Shown piece after piece: positions 1 to 9,194 of a stretch of 64,000 bases of DNA. Both the position numbers and the translations under genes were made by a program. Under the pieces are notes generated by a model. It saw nothing but the letters and a program-made list of their open reading frames with translations, had not been told where the DNA came from and searched no databases. Origin of the DNA: Alphaproteobacteria bacterium LSUCC0719 (lineage in GTDB: Bacteria > Pseudomonadota > Alphaproteobacteria > Puniceispirillales > Puniceispirillaceae); assembly GCA_040839025.1 (NCBI GenBank), contig JBFPJN010000002.1:310001-374000 (forward strand). The letters are read 5' to 3'. Position 1 is the first letter of the stretch; the number at the start of each line of letters is the position of its first letter.

Positions 1-1
1 C

Positions 2-658
2 TTGGCCCTTGCCTGTATCAGGCGCGAAATCCACCGCATGCTGATGGTTGTCGAGGAGATGATGCTGCCCGCGATGGAGCTGCTGGAAAGCTATGACAAG
101 GAGCGGATGAACAAGGTTGTCGAAAAGGATCTGATTATCAACGACGCTCTGGACGGAACCCGCCTTTATGTGGCCGAACTGGCAACAAGAAAGGCATCAT
201 CGCGTGATCGCAAGGAAGTGCGACACCTTCTCGAATACGCCATCGCCATCGAGGCGGCGGGGGATGTGGTGTCCAAGACACTGGCCCAGCTGGCAATCAA
301 CCGGGCCAAGGATGATATCCGCTTTTCCCCCGAAGGATTGGCGGAGCTTCGTGGCATGCATGACCGTGTCGTCGCCAATATCGCGCTTGCCGGCAATGTG
401 CTTGTCTCGGGCGATGTCGGCATCGCAAGACGATTGCTCGAGGAAAAGAGCGAGGTAACACACAACCAGCGCAAAAGCCGCAAGAGCCACCTGAAACGGC
501 TGGCCGGGGGCCGTGTGGAAAGTCTGGAGTCCAGTGATATTCATCTTGAAACCAGCCTGGCTTTCAAGGAATTCAACAGCCATATCGCGGCCATTGCCTA
601 TCCCATCCTGTCACGTGAAGGACAGCTGCTGGACACACGGCTTGTCGCCGAGGGCTAG
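2..658 (+). CDS. Na/phosphate cotransporter family protein, C-terminal PhoU-like part (5' truncated)
   Basis: The reading frame is open from the window edge, so the true start lies upstream. The 218 visible residues are almost entirely charged and helical, with no membrane segment. This matches the cytoplasmic PhoU-like helical domain that follows the transmembrane part of NptA/YjbB-type Na/Pi cotransporters. Landmarks are an early run of paired Met and Glu residues (MVVEEMMLPAMELLESY), a central HLLEYAIAIEAAGDVVSKTL helix typical of PhoU repeats, and a basic KSRKSHLKRL stretch. The family couples sodium to phosphate export or import, with the helical domain sensing or gating. It ends 310 bp before the next gene and seems unrelated to the catabolic operons downstream. 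The family call is good; the substrate is inferred from the family. Confidence 0.72.
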   Translation: MALACIRREIHRMLMVVEEMMLPAMELLESYDKERMNKVVEKDLIINDALDGTRLYVAELATRKASSRDRKEVRHLLEYAIAIEAAGDVVSKTLAQLAINRAKDDIRFSPEGLAELRGMHDRVVANIALAGNVLVSGDVGIARRLLEEKSEVTHNQRKSRKSHLKRLAGGRVESLESSDIHLETSLAFKEFNSHIAAIAYPILSREGQLLDTRLVAEG

Positions 659-736
659 GAACGGCACCGCAACCGCCGCCATAGAGGCGAATCCGTGCCC
701 CATTACCTCTGAAATGTGCCGAATCATGACATTCAA

Positions 737-800
737 TCACCATTTCATGGTGACGTGCCGGCGCATCCGCATTTGTTGATCCCTGTTTCAGCAATCAACA
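737..800. promoter_or_regulatory. Intergenic region with two inverted repeats between the phosphate transporter and the polyamine ABC operon
   Basis: The 310-bp gap at 659-968 holds no convincing gene. It has a perfect 7-bp inverted repeat with a 3-nt loop (TCACCAT at 737-743, ATGGTGA at 747-753). A second 7-bp pair with a 13-nt loop is TGTTGAT at 774-780 and ATCAACA at 794-800. Neither is followed by a T-run, so they are poor intrinsic terminators and could be protein-binding sites. The last 60 bp before position 969 are AT-rich and are the likely promoter region for the operon. The function is inferred. Confidence 0.3.
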
Positions 801-968
801 GCATGGCGCGGTGTTAAATTTTTCTGGCCTTGATTCAACAGGTTGTGACACATCAGCCTGCCACTGACAGCGCATATTGCATCAGGGCTGTGCAAAGAAT
901 TTGCTTGGCCGCCACCAGAATCGTCGCTAGCGTTTTATGAATATTAAGAATTCATATGCGACTACAAT

Positions 969-1949
969 ATGCCCTCGAATATCTCCATCCATGATCTCGA
1001 ACTCATCGGCCTGCAGAAAATCTACGGGCAGACGGTTGCTGTGCGGCAGGTCGATCTGACCTTGAGCCAGGCACAATATTGCTGCCTTCTGGGCCCATCC
1101 GGCTGTGGCAAGACATCGCTTCTGCGGATGATTGCGGGCCATGAAACCATCAGCTCGGGCTCGGTGCTGATCGCCGGCGACGATGTATCGACAGCAGCGC
1201 CGGCATCACGTCCCACCTCGATGATGTTTCAGAGCTATGCGTTGTTTCCGCATCTGCGGGTCATCGACAATGTGGCCTTCGCGCTGAAGATCATGGGGGT
1301 CGGCAAGGTCGAAAGGCATGAACGGGCCTTTGCGATGCTGCAGGGTGTGCAGCTCGACGCGTTGGCGGACAGGTACCCGAACCAGCTTTCCGGCGGACAA
1401 CAGCAGCGGGTGGCGCTTGCAAGGGCGCTGATTACCGAGCCGAAAATTCTGCTTCTGGATGAGCCTCTGTCGGCGCTTGATCCGTTTCTGCGGATTGAGA
1501 TGCGGGCCGAGCTGAAAACGCTGCAGCGGAAGCTGGGGATATCATTCATCCATGTTACCCACAGCCAGGACGAGGCCATGGCACTTGCCGATCTGGTTCT
1601 GGTGATGAATGACGGGATTGTCGAGCAGACAGGCACTCCCATGGAGATATTCAACAAACCAAGGAATGCGTTCGTGGCAAATTTCATCGGTGGCCACAAC
1701 GTGATTACAGACGGTCCCAAAACCTACGCAGTACGTGAGGACCGTATCAACATAACACCGAATGGAAACAGTCAGATTGGCGCTATCGAATTCATGGGGG
1801 CCAACGTCAAAATCAAGGTATTTGATGGAACCGGGGGAAATCTGACCGTAAGCCAGACTGACGAGGCGTTTGCCAAGATGAACATGAATATCGGCGACGC
1901 CGTTGATGTCAGCTGGAAAAAGAAAGATCAACTCGAACTGACTGGCTAG
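969..1949 (+). CDS. ABC transporter ATP-binding protein, spermidine/putrescine (PotA) type
   Basis: This 326-aa cytoplasmic ATPase would energise the importer encoded directly downstream. The Walker A motif (GPSGCGKTS) lies near residue 44, the ABC signature LSGGQQQR near 140, Walker B with DEPLSALD near 160, and the switch His in VTHSQDEA near 195. The last 90 residues form the short regulatory domain found in PotA-type ATPases, a little shorter than in E. coli PotA. No strong Shine-Dalgarno precedes the ATG, so the start is the least certain part. It is first in an operon of ATPase, binding protein, two permeases and a racemase. The transporter class is firm. The ligand (a polyamine or another small cation) is inferred from family resemblance. 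Confidence 0.85.
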   Translation: MPSNISIHDLELIGLQKIYGQTVAVRQVDLTLSQAQYCCLLGPSGCGKTSLLRMIAGHETISSGSVLIAGDDVSTAAPASRPTSMMFQSYALFPHLRVIDNVAFALKIMGVGKVERHERAFAMLQGVQLDALADRYPNQLSGGQQQRVALARALITEPKILLLDEPLSALDPFLRIEMRAELKTLQRKLGISFIHVTHSQDEAMALADLVLVMNDGIVEQTGTPMEIFNKPRNAFVANFIGGHNVITDGPKTYAVREDRINITPNGNSQIGAIEFMGANVKIKVFDGTGGNLTVSQTDEAFAKMNMNIGDAVDVSWKKKDQLELTG

Positions 1950-1963
1950 AAAGGACTTAAGAC

Positions 1964-3226
1964 ATGAAAAAGAATTTCAATCGACGCACCATGTTGAAGA
2001 CAACAGGTGCCGCTGCCGCCTTTACCGGCTTCAGCCTCAGCGCACCGAATGTACTTCGGGCCAATGACAAGGTTGTCAGATATCTCGGCACCGCAACCAC
2101 AATGGGAAGCGAGATCGACAAGAAGCTGTTCGACGACACCGGCATCAAGGTTCAGTACATCCCGGTCACGACAGATGAAGTGACCAAGAGGGTTCTGACC
2201 CAGCCAAACAGCTTCGACATTGTTGATACCGAGTATTTCAGCCTGCCAAAGCTTGTGCCGTCGGGAAACATCCTCGGTATGGATTCCAAGCGGATCACCG
2301 AATTCGACAACATCAGCACCACCCACACTCTGGGGGAAATCGGCGGCAAGAAGATTGGCGATCAGGGCACAGCCCCGAAAAAGGTCTTCTATCTGAAGGA
2401 CGAGAATTCCAGCGAGTTCTCTGCTGAGCCGACCCGCTGGGCGACGCTGATCCCGACCGTATTCAACGCCGACACGCTTGGGATCAGGCCGGACCTGATC
2501 GGGCGCCCGATCAACACCTGGGCCGAGCTTCTGAACCCCGAGTTCAAGGGCAAGGCATCGATCCTGAACATCCCGTCGATCGGGATCATGGATGCCGCGA
2601 TGGTGGTCGAGGCCATGGGCGAATACAAATATCCCGACAAGGGCAATATGACCCGCGAGGAAATCGACCTGACGATCGGCATCCTCATCGACGCCAAGAA
2701 GCAGGGGCAGTTCCGCGCCCTGTGGTCGGACTTTAACGAAAGTGTGAACCTGATGGCCTCGGGCGAGGTGGTGATCCAGTCGATGTGGTCGCCGGCCATT
2801 ACGGCTGTTCGTACACAGGGTATCCCATGTGTCTATCAGCCGCTGAAGGAAGGTTATCGCGCCTGGGCCGTCGGCTTTGCGCTGTCTGCAGCCACCAAGG
2901 GGTATCAGGCCGATGTCTGTTACGAGTTCATCAACTGGTACCTGTCCGGCTTTGTCGGCGGCTATCTGAACCGTCAGGGCTATTACTCGGCGGTACCGTC
3001 CACAGCGAAGGAATATATGGCTCCTTACGAGTGGGATTACTGGATGCTCGGCAAGGCGGCCACCCAGGACATCATGGCACCCGATGGCAAGAAGCTGGCA
3101 GGTGCCGGCGAGGTCCGCGATGGCGGGTCCTTCGAAGAGCGGATGGGCGGCGTTGCGTGCTGGAACGCAACCATGGACGAAAACCGCTACATGGTTCGCA
3201 AATGGAACGAGTTCGTCGCGGCCTAA
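1964..3226 (+). CDS. Periplasmic binding protein of polyamine-type ABC transporter, Tat-exported
   Basis: This 420-aa PotD-like receptor begins with a twin-arginine signal (NRRTMLKTTGAAAAFTGFSL, near residues 7-26) followed by a small-residue cleavage region. It is therefore probably exported folded by the Tat system. The mature part looks like the spermidine/putrescine-binding family, for example GMDSKRITEFDNIS, PTVFNADTLGIRPDLIG, and LWSDFNESVNLMASGEVVIQ for the second lobe. AGGA lies 8 bp upstream of the ATG. It follows the ATPase gene by 14 bp. A 9-bp hairpin between its stop and the permease gene could raise its level relative to the membrane components. The receptor role is secure; the ligand is not. 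Confidence 0.85.
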   Translation: MKKNFNRRTMLKTTGAAAAFTGFSLSAPNVLRANDKVVRYLGTATTMGSEIDKKLFDDTGIKVQYIPVTTDEVTKRVLTQPNSFDIVDTEYFSLPKLVPSGNILGMDSKRITEFDNISTTHTLGEIGGKKIGDQGTAPKKVFYLKDENSSEFSAEPTRWATLIPTVFNADTLGIRPDLIGRPINTWAELLNPEFKGKASILNIPSIGIMDAAMVVEAMGEYKYPDKGNMTREEIDLTIGILIDAKKQGQFRALWSDFNESVNLMASGEVVIQSMWSPAITAVRTQGIPCVYQPLKEGYRAWAVGFALSAATKGYQADVCYEFINWYLSGFVGGYLNRQGYYSAVPSTAKEYMAPYEWDYWMLGKAATQDIMAPDGKKLAGAGEVRDGGSFEERMGGVACWNATMDENRYMVRKWNEFVAA

Positions 3227-3248
3227 GCCGGAGACGCAGCAACAATAT

Positions 3249-3274
3249 CTACGGCACTCTTGCGGGTGCCGTAG
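3249..3274 (+). terminator. Intra-operon hairpin after the polyamine-type binding protein gene
   Basis: CTACGGCAC (3249-3257) and GTGCCGTAG (3266-3274) form a perfect 9-bp stem with an 8-nt loop, 22 nt after the binding-protein stop. A short TTTT follows after five bases. It is a likely leaky terminator or 3'-end stabiliser that lets the receptor be made in excess of the permeases. Confidence 0.6.
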
Positions 3275-3296
3275 TCACGTTTTAGAGGATTAAAAT

Positions 3297-4175
3297 TTGA
3301 ATCGGCTCGAAAAATACAGCGCCACATTGCTTGCTCTGCCTTTTACGATTGTCATCGCGCTGTTTTTCGTCCTGCCATTGCTTCTGGTGGTGATGGTCAG
3401 CTTCTGGGACTATACCTCCTACAGCATTATCCCCGATTTCATCTTCACCAATTACGAAGATATTTTCTATGGCTGTATCGGCAAGCTGCCGGACCTCTGC
3501 ACGGCCTTTTCGACATATCTGTCCACGATAAAATTTGTCTTCATCACCTGGCTGGTGACGCTGGTTATCGGCTTTCTGGTGGCGCTGTTCCTGGCATTCT
3601 GTGTGCGATCCTTGCCAATGCAGGTGGCGCTGTTCCTGCTCTGCACGATCCCGTTCTGGACATCCAACGTTATCCGGATGATTTCCTGGATCCCGCTTCT
3701 TGGCCGCAATGGGCTTGTGAATGCCGGCCTGATGGATGTCGGCATAATCGACTCACCGCTGGAATGGCTTCTCTATTCCGAATTCGCGGTGATTGTTGCC
3801 TTTGTCCATCTCTACACGCTGTTCATGGTCGTGCCGATCTTCAACTCGATGATGCGGATCGACAGATCGCTTCTCGAAGCCGCCTATGATTCCGGAGCCT
3901 CGACATGGCAGGCGCTGACCAATGTTGTGATCCCTCTGTGCCGGCCGGGCATGATCATCGGGTCCATTTTCGTGATCACCATCGTCATGGGCGACTTCCT
4001 GACGATCGGCGTCATGGGCGGGCAGCAAATCGCCTCAGTCGGCAAGATCATCAATGTGGAAATGCAATATCTGCAATTCCCGGCGGCAGCGGCGAATGCC
4101 GTGATCCTGATCATCACGACGCTGATGATCATTTTCGGCATGACGCGCATCGTCGATGTCCGCAAGGAGCTGTAA
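3297..4175 (+). CDS. ABC transporter permease, PotB type
   Basis: This 292-aa inner-membrane permease has about six hydrophobic segments. The first, near residues 12-40, is LPFTIVIALFFVLPLLLVVM. The EAA-type coupling loop near residues 195-215 (LLEAAYDSGASTWQALTNVV) contacts the ATPase. The start is TTG at 3297, supported by AGAGGAT about 8 bp upstream and by the usual N-terminal length; no in-frame ATG sits close by. Its stop codon abuts the ATG of the partner permease with no gap, so the two are translationally coupled and probably form the heterodimeric channel. Confidence 0.85.
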   Translation: MNRLEKYSATLLALPFTIVIALFFVLPLLLVVMVSFWDYTSYSIIPDFIFTNYEDIFYGCIGKLPDLCTAFSTYLSTIKFVFITWLVTLVIGFLVALFLAFCVRSLPMQVALFLLCTIPFWTSNVIRMISWIPLLGRNGLVNAGLMDVGIIDSPLEWLLYSEFAVIVAFVHLYTLFMVVPIFNSMMRIDRSLLEAAYDSGASTWQALTNVVIPLCRPGMIIGSIFVITIVMGDFLTIGVMGGQQIASVGKIINVEMQYLQFPAAAANAVILIITTLMIIFGMTRIVDVRKEL

Positions 4176-5054
4176 ATGTTCGGGGCCCGCTTTCGACTGT
4201 TGATGACGTCCATTTTCTGTCTGTTCATCCTGTTCCTCTACGGGCCGATGATTTGCATTCTGGTGCTGTCATTTCAGGGGCCGGAGGGCGGCCTGACCTT
4301 TCCCATGCGGGGCTTTTCGACATTCTGGTTTGAATCGCTGTTCGACGGTGTTGGCGTAATCGATATCTGGAGCGCCTTTGGTCGATCCATTCGGCTTGGC
4401 CTTGTCGTCATGGTGATGACGGTCATTTTCAGCCTGATGGCAGGCATGGCCTTTCGGCGAAAATTCATGCTGGCCGGAGCGCTGTTCTACGCCACCGTAT
4501 CAAGCCTGATTGTGCCATCAATCGTCATCAGCCTTGGCGTGGCACTGGAATTCCGTATCCTTGACGACATGATCAAGGCCTTTGGTGACAGCCATCAGAT
4601 CACCTGGATCATCGAGGATTTCAGGACAACAATGGGGCTGTTCAGCTCGGGTCTTGGCGCACAGCTGACCTGGACGCTGCCCTTCGGGCTGCTGATCATG
4701 TTCGCCGTTTTCAACAGGTTCGATCCTTCCTATGAGGAGGCCGCGCGCGATCTTGGCGCAGGGCCTTGGAAAACCTTCACCGAAGCCGTGCTTCCGATCA
4801 TCGCCCCGTCGCTGATCGGTGTGGCCCTGTTCGGCTTTACCCTTAGCTATGATGAACTGGCACGCTCGTCTCAGGCCATTGGCGGCTTGAACACCCTGCC
4901 GCTGGAATTGCGCGGGCTGACCACAACGGTGACGGACCCCACCATTTACGCCCTTGGCACATTGACCACCGGAATCAGTTTCGCGGTCATCGGTATCGCC
5001 CTGCTTCTGTATTTCACCCTGCGACGCCGCACGGTTGTTCACCGCAGTGCCTGA
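4176..5054 (+). CDS. ABC transporter permease, PotC type
   Basis: This 292-aa partner permease has an N-terminal membrane segment (SIFCLFILFLYGPMICILVL) and a coupling loop with SYEEAARDLGAGPWKTF near residues 187-203. It also has hydrophobic helices in the middle and a final one (SFAVIGIALLLYFTL) before a basic cytoplasmic tail. The order ATPase, receptor, PotB-like, PotC-like is the classical polyamine operon set. The gene starts at the base after the preceding stop. No unusual feature was seen. Confidence 0.85.
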   Translation: MFGARFRLLMTSIFCLFILFLYGPMICILVLSFQGPEGGLTFPMRGFSTFWFESLFDGVGVIDIWSAFGRSIRLGLVVMVMTVIFSLMAGMAFRRKFMLAGALFYATVSSLIVPSIVISLGVALEFRILDDMIKAFGDSHQITWIIEDFRTTMGLFSSGLGAQLTWTLPFGLLIMFAVFNRFDPSYEEAARDLGAGPWKTFTEAVLPIIAPSLIGVALFGFTLSYDELARSSQAIGGLNTLPLELRGLTTTVTDPTIYALGTLTTGISFAVIGIALLLYFTLRRRTVVHRSA

Positions 5055-5066
5055 GGTGGCCCGGAC

Positions 5067-5708
5067 ATGAAACGGATCGCCTTCATAAATCCGAATGCCA
5101 CCGAAGCCATGACGCAGAGCTGCGCGGCAAGCATGCAGACTGTGATTGGCAATCAGGTCGAGGTGCGCGCGGTCACCAACCATGATGGCCCGCCAGCCAT
5201 TCAGGGCGAGGAAGACGGCAAGGCAGCCGTTCCCGGCATGCTGGCACGACTTGACCAGAACGCGGATTGTGACGGGTTTGTCATTGGCTGTTTCGACGAT
5301 ACCGGGCTGTTTGACGCCCGCGCCATGACCCGAAAGCCGGTTGTCGGCATCGGACAGGCGTCCTTTCATCTTGCGGCGTTGCGCCACGGCCCGTTTCACG
5401 TTCTGACGACGCTGGCCGTATCGATCCCGGTGATTGAAGAGAATATCGCGCGGCAAGGTTTTGCCGACAGCTGCCTTGGTGTGCTGGCCAGCGGCGTGCC
5501 CGTGCTGGAACTTGAACACAACCCCGTCCAATCGGCAGCGATTGTTTCAGACCATATCAACACCATTCAGGATGGCGTGACCAATCCCTGCATCATTCTT
5601 GGGTGTGCCGGTATGACCAACATCCATGCCACATTGCAGGCACGTCATCAGGCGACCTTGATCGACCCCATCATCGCCGCCGCGCGACTCATGCCTGCAC
5701 TCCTCTAG
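5067..5708 (+). CDS. Asp/Glu/hydantoin racemase family protein
   Basis: This 213-aa cytosolic protein belongs to the cofactor-independent two-cysteine racemase superfamily. The N-terminus (RIAFINPNATEAMT) is typical of hydantoin racemases. The two catalytic Cys are C75 in VIGCFDDTG and C180 in IILGCAGMT, placed as in hydantoin and Asp/Glu racemases. It starts 12 bp after the PotC-like gene, so it is probably co-transcribed with the ABC importer. That suggests the importer brings in an amino acid, hydantoin or carbamoyl derivative that this enzyme epimerises, rather than a plain polyamine. The family and active site are seen; the substrate is inferred. Confidence 0.8.
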   Translation: MKRIAFINPNATEAMTQSCAASMQTVIGNQVEVRAVTNHDGPPAIQGEEDGKAAVPGMLARLDQNADCDGFVIGCFDDTGLFDARAMTRKPVVGIGQASFHLAALRHGPFHVLTTLAVSIPVIEENIARQGFADSCLGVLASGVPVLELEHNPVQSAAIVSDHINTIQDGVTNPCIILGCAGMTNIHATLQARHQATLIDPIIAAARLMPALL

Positions 5709-5750
5709 CCACCACGCCGCCTTCAGACACAAATTATCACGCCAGGACCG

Positions 5751-6836
5751 TCAGATCCTGATTCCGGTTTCCAGATCGAAATAATGCAGCCGGTCGGTTC
5801 GGATATGGAAATGGACGGCATCGCCGGGACGAAACCGTCTTTCGCCTTCATATTTGCCAACCATCTCGCCAAAGTCGGCATCGCATGTCAGCACGGTTTC
5901 ATGCCCCATGGGTTCGACAACGCTGATCTGTCCGCTGATGGAAACATGCCCCTTGGCGGGCGTGGCGCTTTCTGCAAGCTGCATATGTTCGGGTCGGAAT
6001 CCAAGCTGGATCCGCCGCCCCGACGCAACGTCGCAATCGGCAAGTCCGATAGTGGCACCGCTGTCAGTCTCCAGAACAGGTTTGCGATCGGTGCCACCAA
6101 TTACGCCGGCCACGAAATTCATCGCCGGTGACCCGATGAAGCTGGCAACAAACTGGCTGGCCGGTGTCTTGTAAACCTCATCCGGCGTGCCGACCTGTTC
6201 GATCCGGCCTTCATTCATGATCACGATCCGGTCCGCCAGCGTCATCGCCTCGACCTGATCATGGGTGACATAGACGGTGGTTGTCTGCACGCGCTGGTGC
6301 AGCAGCTTCATCTCGGCACGCATCTTGTGGCGAAGCTTGGCATCAAGGTTGGACAGCGGCTCGTCAAAAAGAAACACTTTCGGCTTGCGAACAATCGCCC
6401 GTCCCATGGCGACACGCTGTTTCTGGCCACCGGACAGTTCACCCGGCCGCCGTTTCAGCAGCTCACCAAGACCGAGAATCTCCGCCGCTTCATGGGTCCG
6501 CCTCGCGATCTCCTCCTTTGGCAAGCGCTTTGCCCGAAGGCCGAATGATATGTTGTCAAAGACGTTCAGATGCGGATAGAGAGCGTAATTCTGGAACACC
6601 ATCGCAATGTCGCGATCCTTTGGATGGACATTGTTGACCGGGGTGCCATCAATCGAGATATCTCCCGACGATACGTCCTCCAGACCGGCCAGCATGCGCA
6701 GGGTGGTGGATTTGCCGCAACCGGACGGGCCAACGAATACAACGAATTCGCTGCTGCCGATCGACAGCGTGAAGTCCTGTACCGCTGTCACGGATCCGAA
6801 CAGCTTGTGTACCCCTTCAAGCCTGACCTCTGCCAT
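5751..6836 (-). CDS. ABC transporter ATP-binding protein, sugar (UgpC/MalK) type
   Basis: This 361-aa ATPase has Walker [10 protein letters not shown] near residue 38, signature LSGGQKQRVAMGRAIVRKP near 135, Walker B with DEPLSNLD near 158, and switch His in [10 protein letters not shown] near 192. The C-terminal third is the OB-fold regulatory domain of CUT1 sugar ATPases (LGFRPEHM near 280). It is last in a five-gene minus-strand operon of binding protein, two permeases, lyase and ATPase. Only 3 bp separate it from the lyase gene, so lyase and transporter are made together. It ends facing the racemase gene of the preceding operon. Confidence 0.88.
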   Translation of the reverse strand: MAEVRLEGVHKLFGSVTAVQDFTLSIGSSEFVVFVGPSGCGKSTTLRMLAGLEDVSSGDISIDGTPVNNVHPKDRDIAMVFQNYALYPHLNVFDNISFGLRAKRLPKEEIARRTHEAAEILGLGELLKRRPGELSGGQKQRVAMGRAIVRKPKVFLFDEPLSNLDAKLRHKMRAEMKLLHQRVQTTTVYVTHDQVEAMTLADRIVIMNEGRIEQVGTPDEVYKTPASQFVASFIGSPAMNFVAGVIGGTDRKPVLETDSGATIGLADCDVASGRRIQLGFRPEHMQLAESATPAKGHVSISGQISVVEPMGHETVLTCDADFGEMVGKYEGERRFRPGDAVHFHIRTDRLHYFDLETGIRI

Positions 6837-6839
6837 TTT

Positions 6840-8339
6840 CTATGCCTCCCCCGCGATCAATTCTGCCACCCGTCGGCTGCGTTGTTCGTCAGCCAGCGCA
6901 ATCCGCCTGGCTGTGTCTCCTGCCCCGGCCTTCAGCGCGGCCAGCCGATCGGCATAGCCGGTCAGGGCCGAACGCAGCGCCCGTGGCCCGGGGCCTCCGG
7001 GCATTTCCCGCACCGCCACGAAATTCTGCGCGCTTGTCGCTCTTGTCAGCAGCGCGCGGTCCATCGTCGGCTTTTGTCCGGTCACCTCTTCAAATGTGCG
7101 CGCAAACAGATCCCACGGCAGTTCATCGAATGCCATGCCACTGGACAGGGCCTCCCGCGCCAGCTTGCTGGCGACATGATGCGCCGGCCGGAACCCGACT
7201 CCCTCGGCCCGGACAATCGTGTCCGCAAGTTCGGTGATGGTCGCCATTGAGGTCTGGATACGACGCTCGATCGAAGGCTGGTTGGTTTTCATCGCCTCGA
7301 TAAAGCTGGCCAGCAGGGGCAGGGCATGATCAAGGCGATCAAACACCTCAAAGCCCGTGGCCTGGGTTTCGCGCTCGGAATCATTCATATCGGCAAAGGG
7401 CGTATTGTGCATGGTCTGCACAATCTGTTCGGCACCGCCACCGGCAAGTGACAGTTTCAGACGCAGATGTTCCAGCGGCACCGGGTTGCGCTTTTGCGGC
7501 ATGATCGACGAGATCTGGACAAACCCGTCCGGCACATGGATCTGCGCCACTTCAAAGCCGGTCCAGGTCACCAGATCCTGAACAAGGCGTCCCAGATGGA
7601 TGCAGCCAAGCCGGATCGCGGCATAGCTGGCGGTGATATAGTCGACATTTGCGATCGCCCCGTAGGAATTCTCGACGATATCGGCAAAGCCCAGCATGTC
7701 GGCAACACGGTGACGGTCGAGATCAAATCCGGAGGTGGTGATTGCCGCCGCGCCCATGGGACAGTGGTTCACCTCTTCCAGCGCGGCCTGAATGCGCGTC
7801 ATGTCACGAAGGATGAATTCCAACGCCGCGCCAAGATAATGCCCGAGTACCGACACCTGCGCCGGCTGGCCGTGGGTATAGAGCAGCACCGTCTCGTCGA
7901 TGCCCCTTTCGGCACGCGCCAGCACCTGATCGGCCATCATGCCATATTGATCAAGCAATCTCAGCAACCGACCACGCAGCTGCATCCGGAACATGGTATG
8001 CTCCATATCATTGCGCGATCTGCCGGTATGCAGGCGGCCGGCTGTCTCTTCGCCAACCTGCCGACCCAGTTCCTGCTCAATCAGGAAAAACAGATCCTCG
8101 AAAGTGCCATCAAAGGCCTGCCTGGCCCAGGGTCGATCGCGATCAATGCGGATCAAGGCGTCGAGAATGGCGGCGGCATCGGCGGATTGCAGCAACCCCT
8201 GTTCCGCCAGCATCACACCATGCGCCAGATTGATCGCATGAAGCGGTCCTGAAAAATGCTGCTTATAGACCTCAAGGTCCGGCGCCAGCACGCTTTGGGC
8301 GTAGACCGCGGCAGGAAAGCTGTCATAGTCCGCACTCAT
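6840..8339 (-). CDS. Argininosuccinate lyase-like enzyme of the fumarase/aspartase superfamily
   Basis: This 499-aa enzyme keeps the superfamily signature SSIMPQKRNP at residues 277-286, with the catalytic Ser in the flexible loop. It also has the argininosuccinate-lyase hallmark TGRSRNDM at 105-112 and YTHGQPAQ around His156. The family splits C-N (or C-O) bonds and releases fumarate. It lies between a permease and the ATPase of a sugar-type ABC importer with 3-6 bp spacing, and no arginine biosynthetic gene is nearby. It is therefore probably a catabolic paralogue acting on an imported N-succinyl compound, as the related ethylenediamine-disuccinate lyase does. It is slightly longer than ArgH (about 460 aa) because of its tail. 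The fold is certain; the substrate is an inference. Confidence 0.8.
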   Translation of the reverse strand: MSADYDSFPAAVYAQSVLAPDLEVYKQHFSGPLHAINLAHGVMLAEQGLLQSADAAAILDALIRIDRDRPWARQAFDGTFEDLFFLIEQELGRQVGEETAGRLHTGRSRNDMEHTMFRMQLRGRLLRLLDQYGMMADQVLARAERGIDETVLLYTHGQPAQVSVLGHYLGAALEFILRDMTRIQAALEEVNHCPMGAAAITTSGFDLDRHRVADMLGFADIVENSYGAIANVDYITASYAAIRLGCIHLGRLVQDLVTWTGFEVAQIHVPDGFVQISSIMPQKRNPVPLEHLRLKLSLAGGGAEQIVQTMHNTPFADMNDSERETQATGFEVFDRLDHALPLLASFIEAMKTNQPSIERRIQTSMATITELADTIVRAEGVGFRPAHHVASKLAREALSSGMAFDELPWDLFARTFEEVTGQKPTMDRALLTRATSAQNFVAVREMPGGPGPRALRSALTGYADRLAALKAGAGDTARRIALADEQRSRRVAELIAGEA

Positions 8340-8345
8340 CTCAGA

Positions 8346-9194
8346 TCACCCCTTCAGACCCGCGAGCATGATCCCGCGGATGATGAATTTCTGCAGCAAC
8401 AGGAAGACCAGCAATGTCGGAAGCGTGGCCAGACATGATGCCGTCATGACAATTTCCCAATCCATCTGGAACTCGCCATTGAACGAGGCGATGCCCACAG
8501 GGATGGTGTAGATGTCAGGATCATTGGTCACGATGAGGGGCCAGATGAATGCCGTCCAGTTGCCGAGGAAATGGAAGATCGCCAGCGCCGACAGCGCCGG
8601 TATGACAAGCGGCATCGCGATCCGCCACCAGATGGCAAATTCCGACCAGCCGTCAATCCGCGCCGCCTCAATCAATTCGTCAGGCAGGCTCATGAAAAAC
8701 TGCCGCATCAGGAAGGTGCCAAACCCGGTCATCAACCCGGGGAAGGCAATACCCCAATAGGTGTCGATCCAGCCAAAGCTGCGCGACATCATATACCAGG
8801 GGATGATCAGCATTTCGGTTGGGATCATCAATGTACTGAGGATCGCGATAAAGACGATCTGGCGGCCGCGGAAATCGAACTTGGCCAGCGTATAGCCGAC
8901 CAGTGAATCGAAAAACAGGACGGATGCCGTGCTGAAGGTGGCAACCCACAGCGAGTTCAGCATCCAGCGCGTGAATTTCGATTCCTGCAGGATGAACAGA
9001 TAGTTTTCGAGCGTCGGCCTGTCGGGAATGACACTGAGTTCGAAAACCTCCTGCCCGGTCTTGAACGAAGTCGACGCCATGAAGAGGATCGGCGTGATCA
9101 TCACCACACCGCCGAGGAACAACAGCGTCCACAGGATAACCTTGCCGGGCCGGGCGCGTTCGAGACGTGCCATGGTTGCGTTGAAATCGCTCAT
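8346..9194 (-). CDS. Carbohydrate-type ABC transporter permease, MalG family
   Basis: This 282-aa permease has an N-terminal helix (VILWTLLFLGGVVMITPILF) and the CUT1 coupling loop ELIEAARIDGWSEFAIWWRI near residues 172-191. Five further hydrophobic segments and the family-typical end (FLLLQKFIIRGIMLAGLKG) follow. Its first codons overlap the stop of the upstream permease gene by 4 bp, and the lyase gene follows after 6 bp. It pairs with the MalF-like protein to form the channel. Confidence 0.87.
   Translation of the reverse strand: MSDFNATMARLERARPGKVILWTLLFLGGVVMITPILFMASTSFKTGQEVFELSVIPDRPTLENYLFILQESKFTRWMLNSLWVATFSTASVLFFDSLVGYTLAKFDFRGRQIVFIAILSTLMIPTEMLIIPWYMMSRSFGWIDTYWGIAFPGLMTGFGTFLMRQFFMSLPDELIEAARIDGWSEFAIWWRIAMPLVIPALSALAIFHFLGNWTAFIWPLIVTNDPDIYTIPVGIASFNGEFQMDWEIVMTASCLATLPTLLVFLLLQKFIIRGIMLAGLKG

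Noticed and set aside
4518-5531. 337-codon minus-strand open frame across the PotC-like and racemase genes
   Set aside because: Both sense genes have clear motifs and overlap signals; the antisense protein has none.
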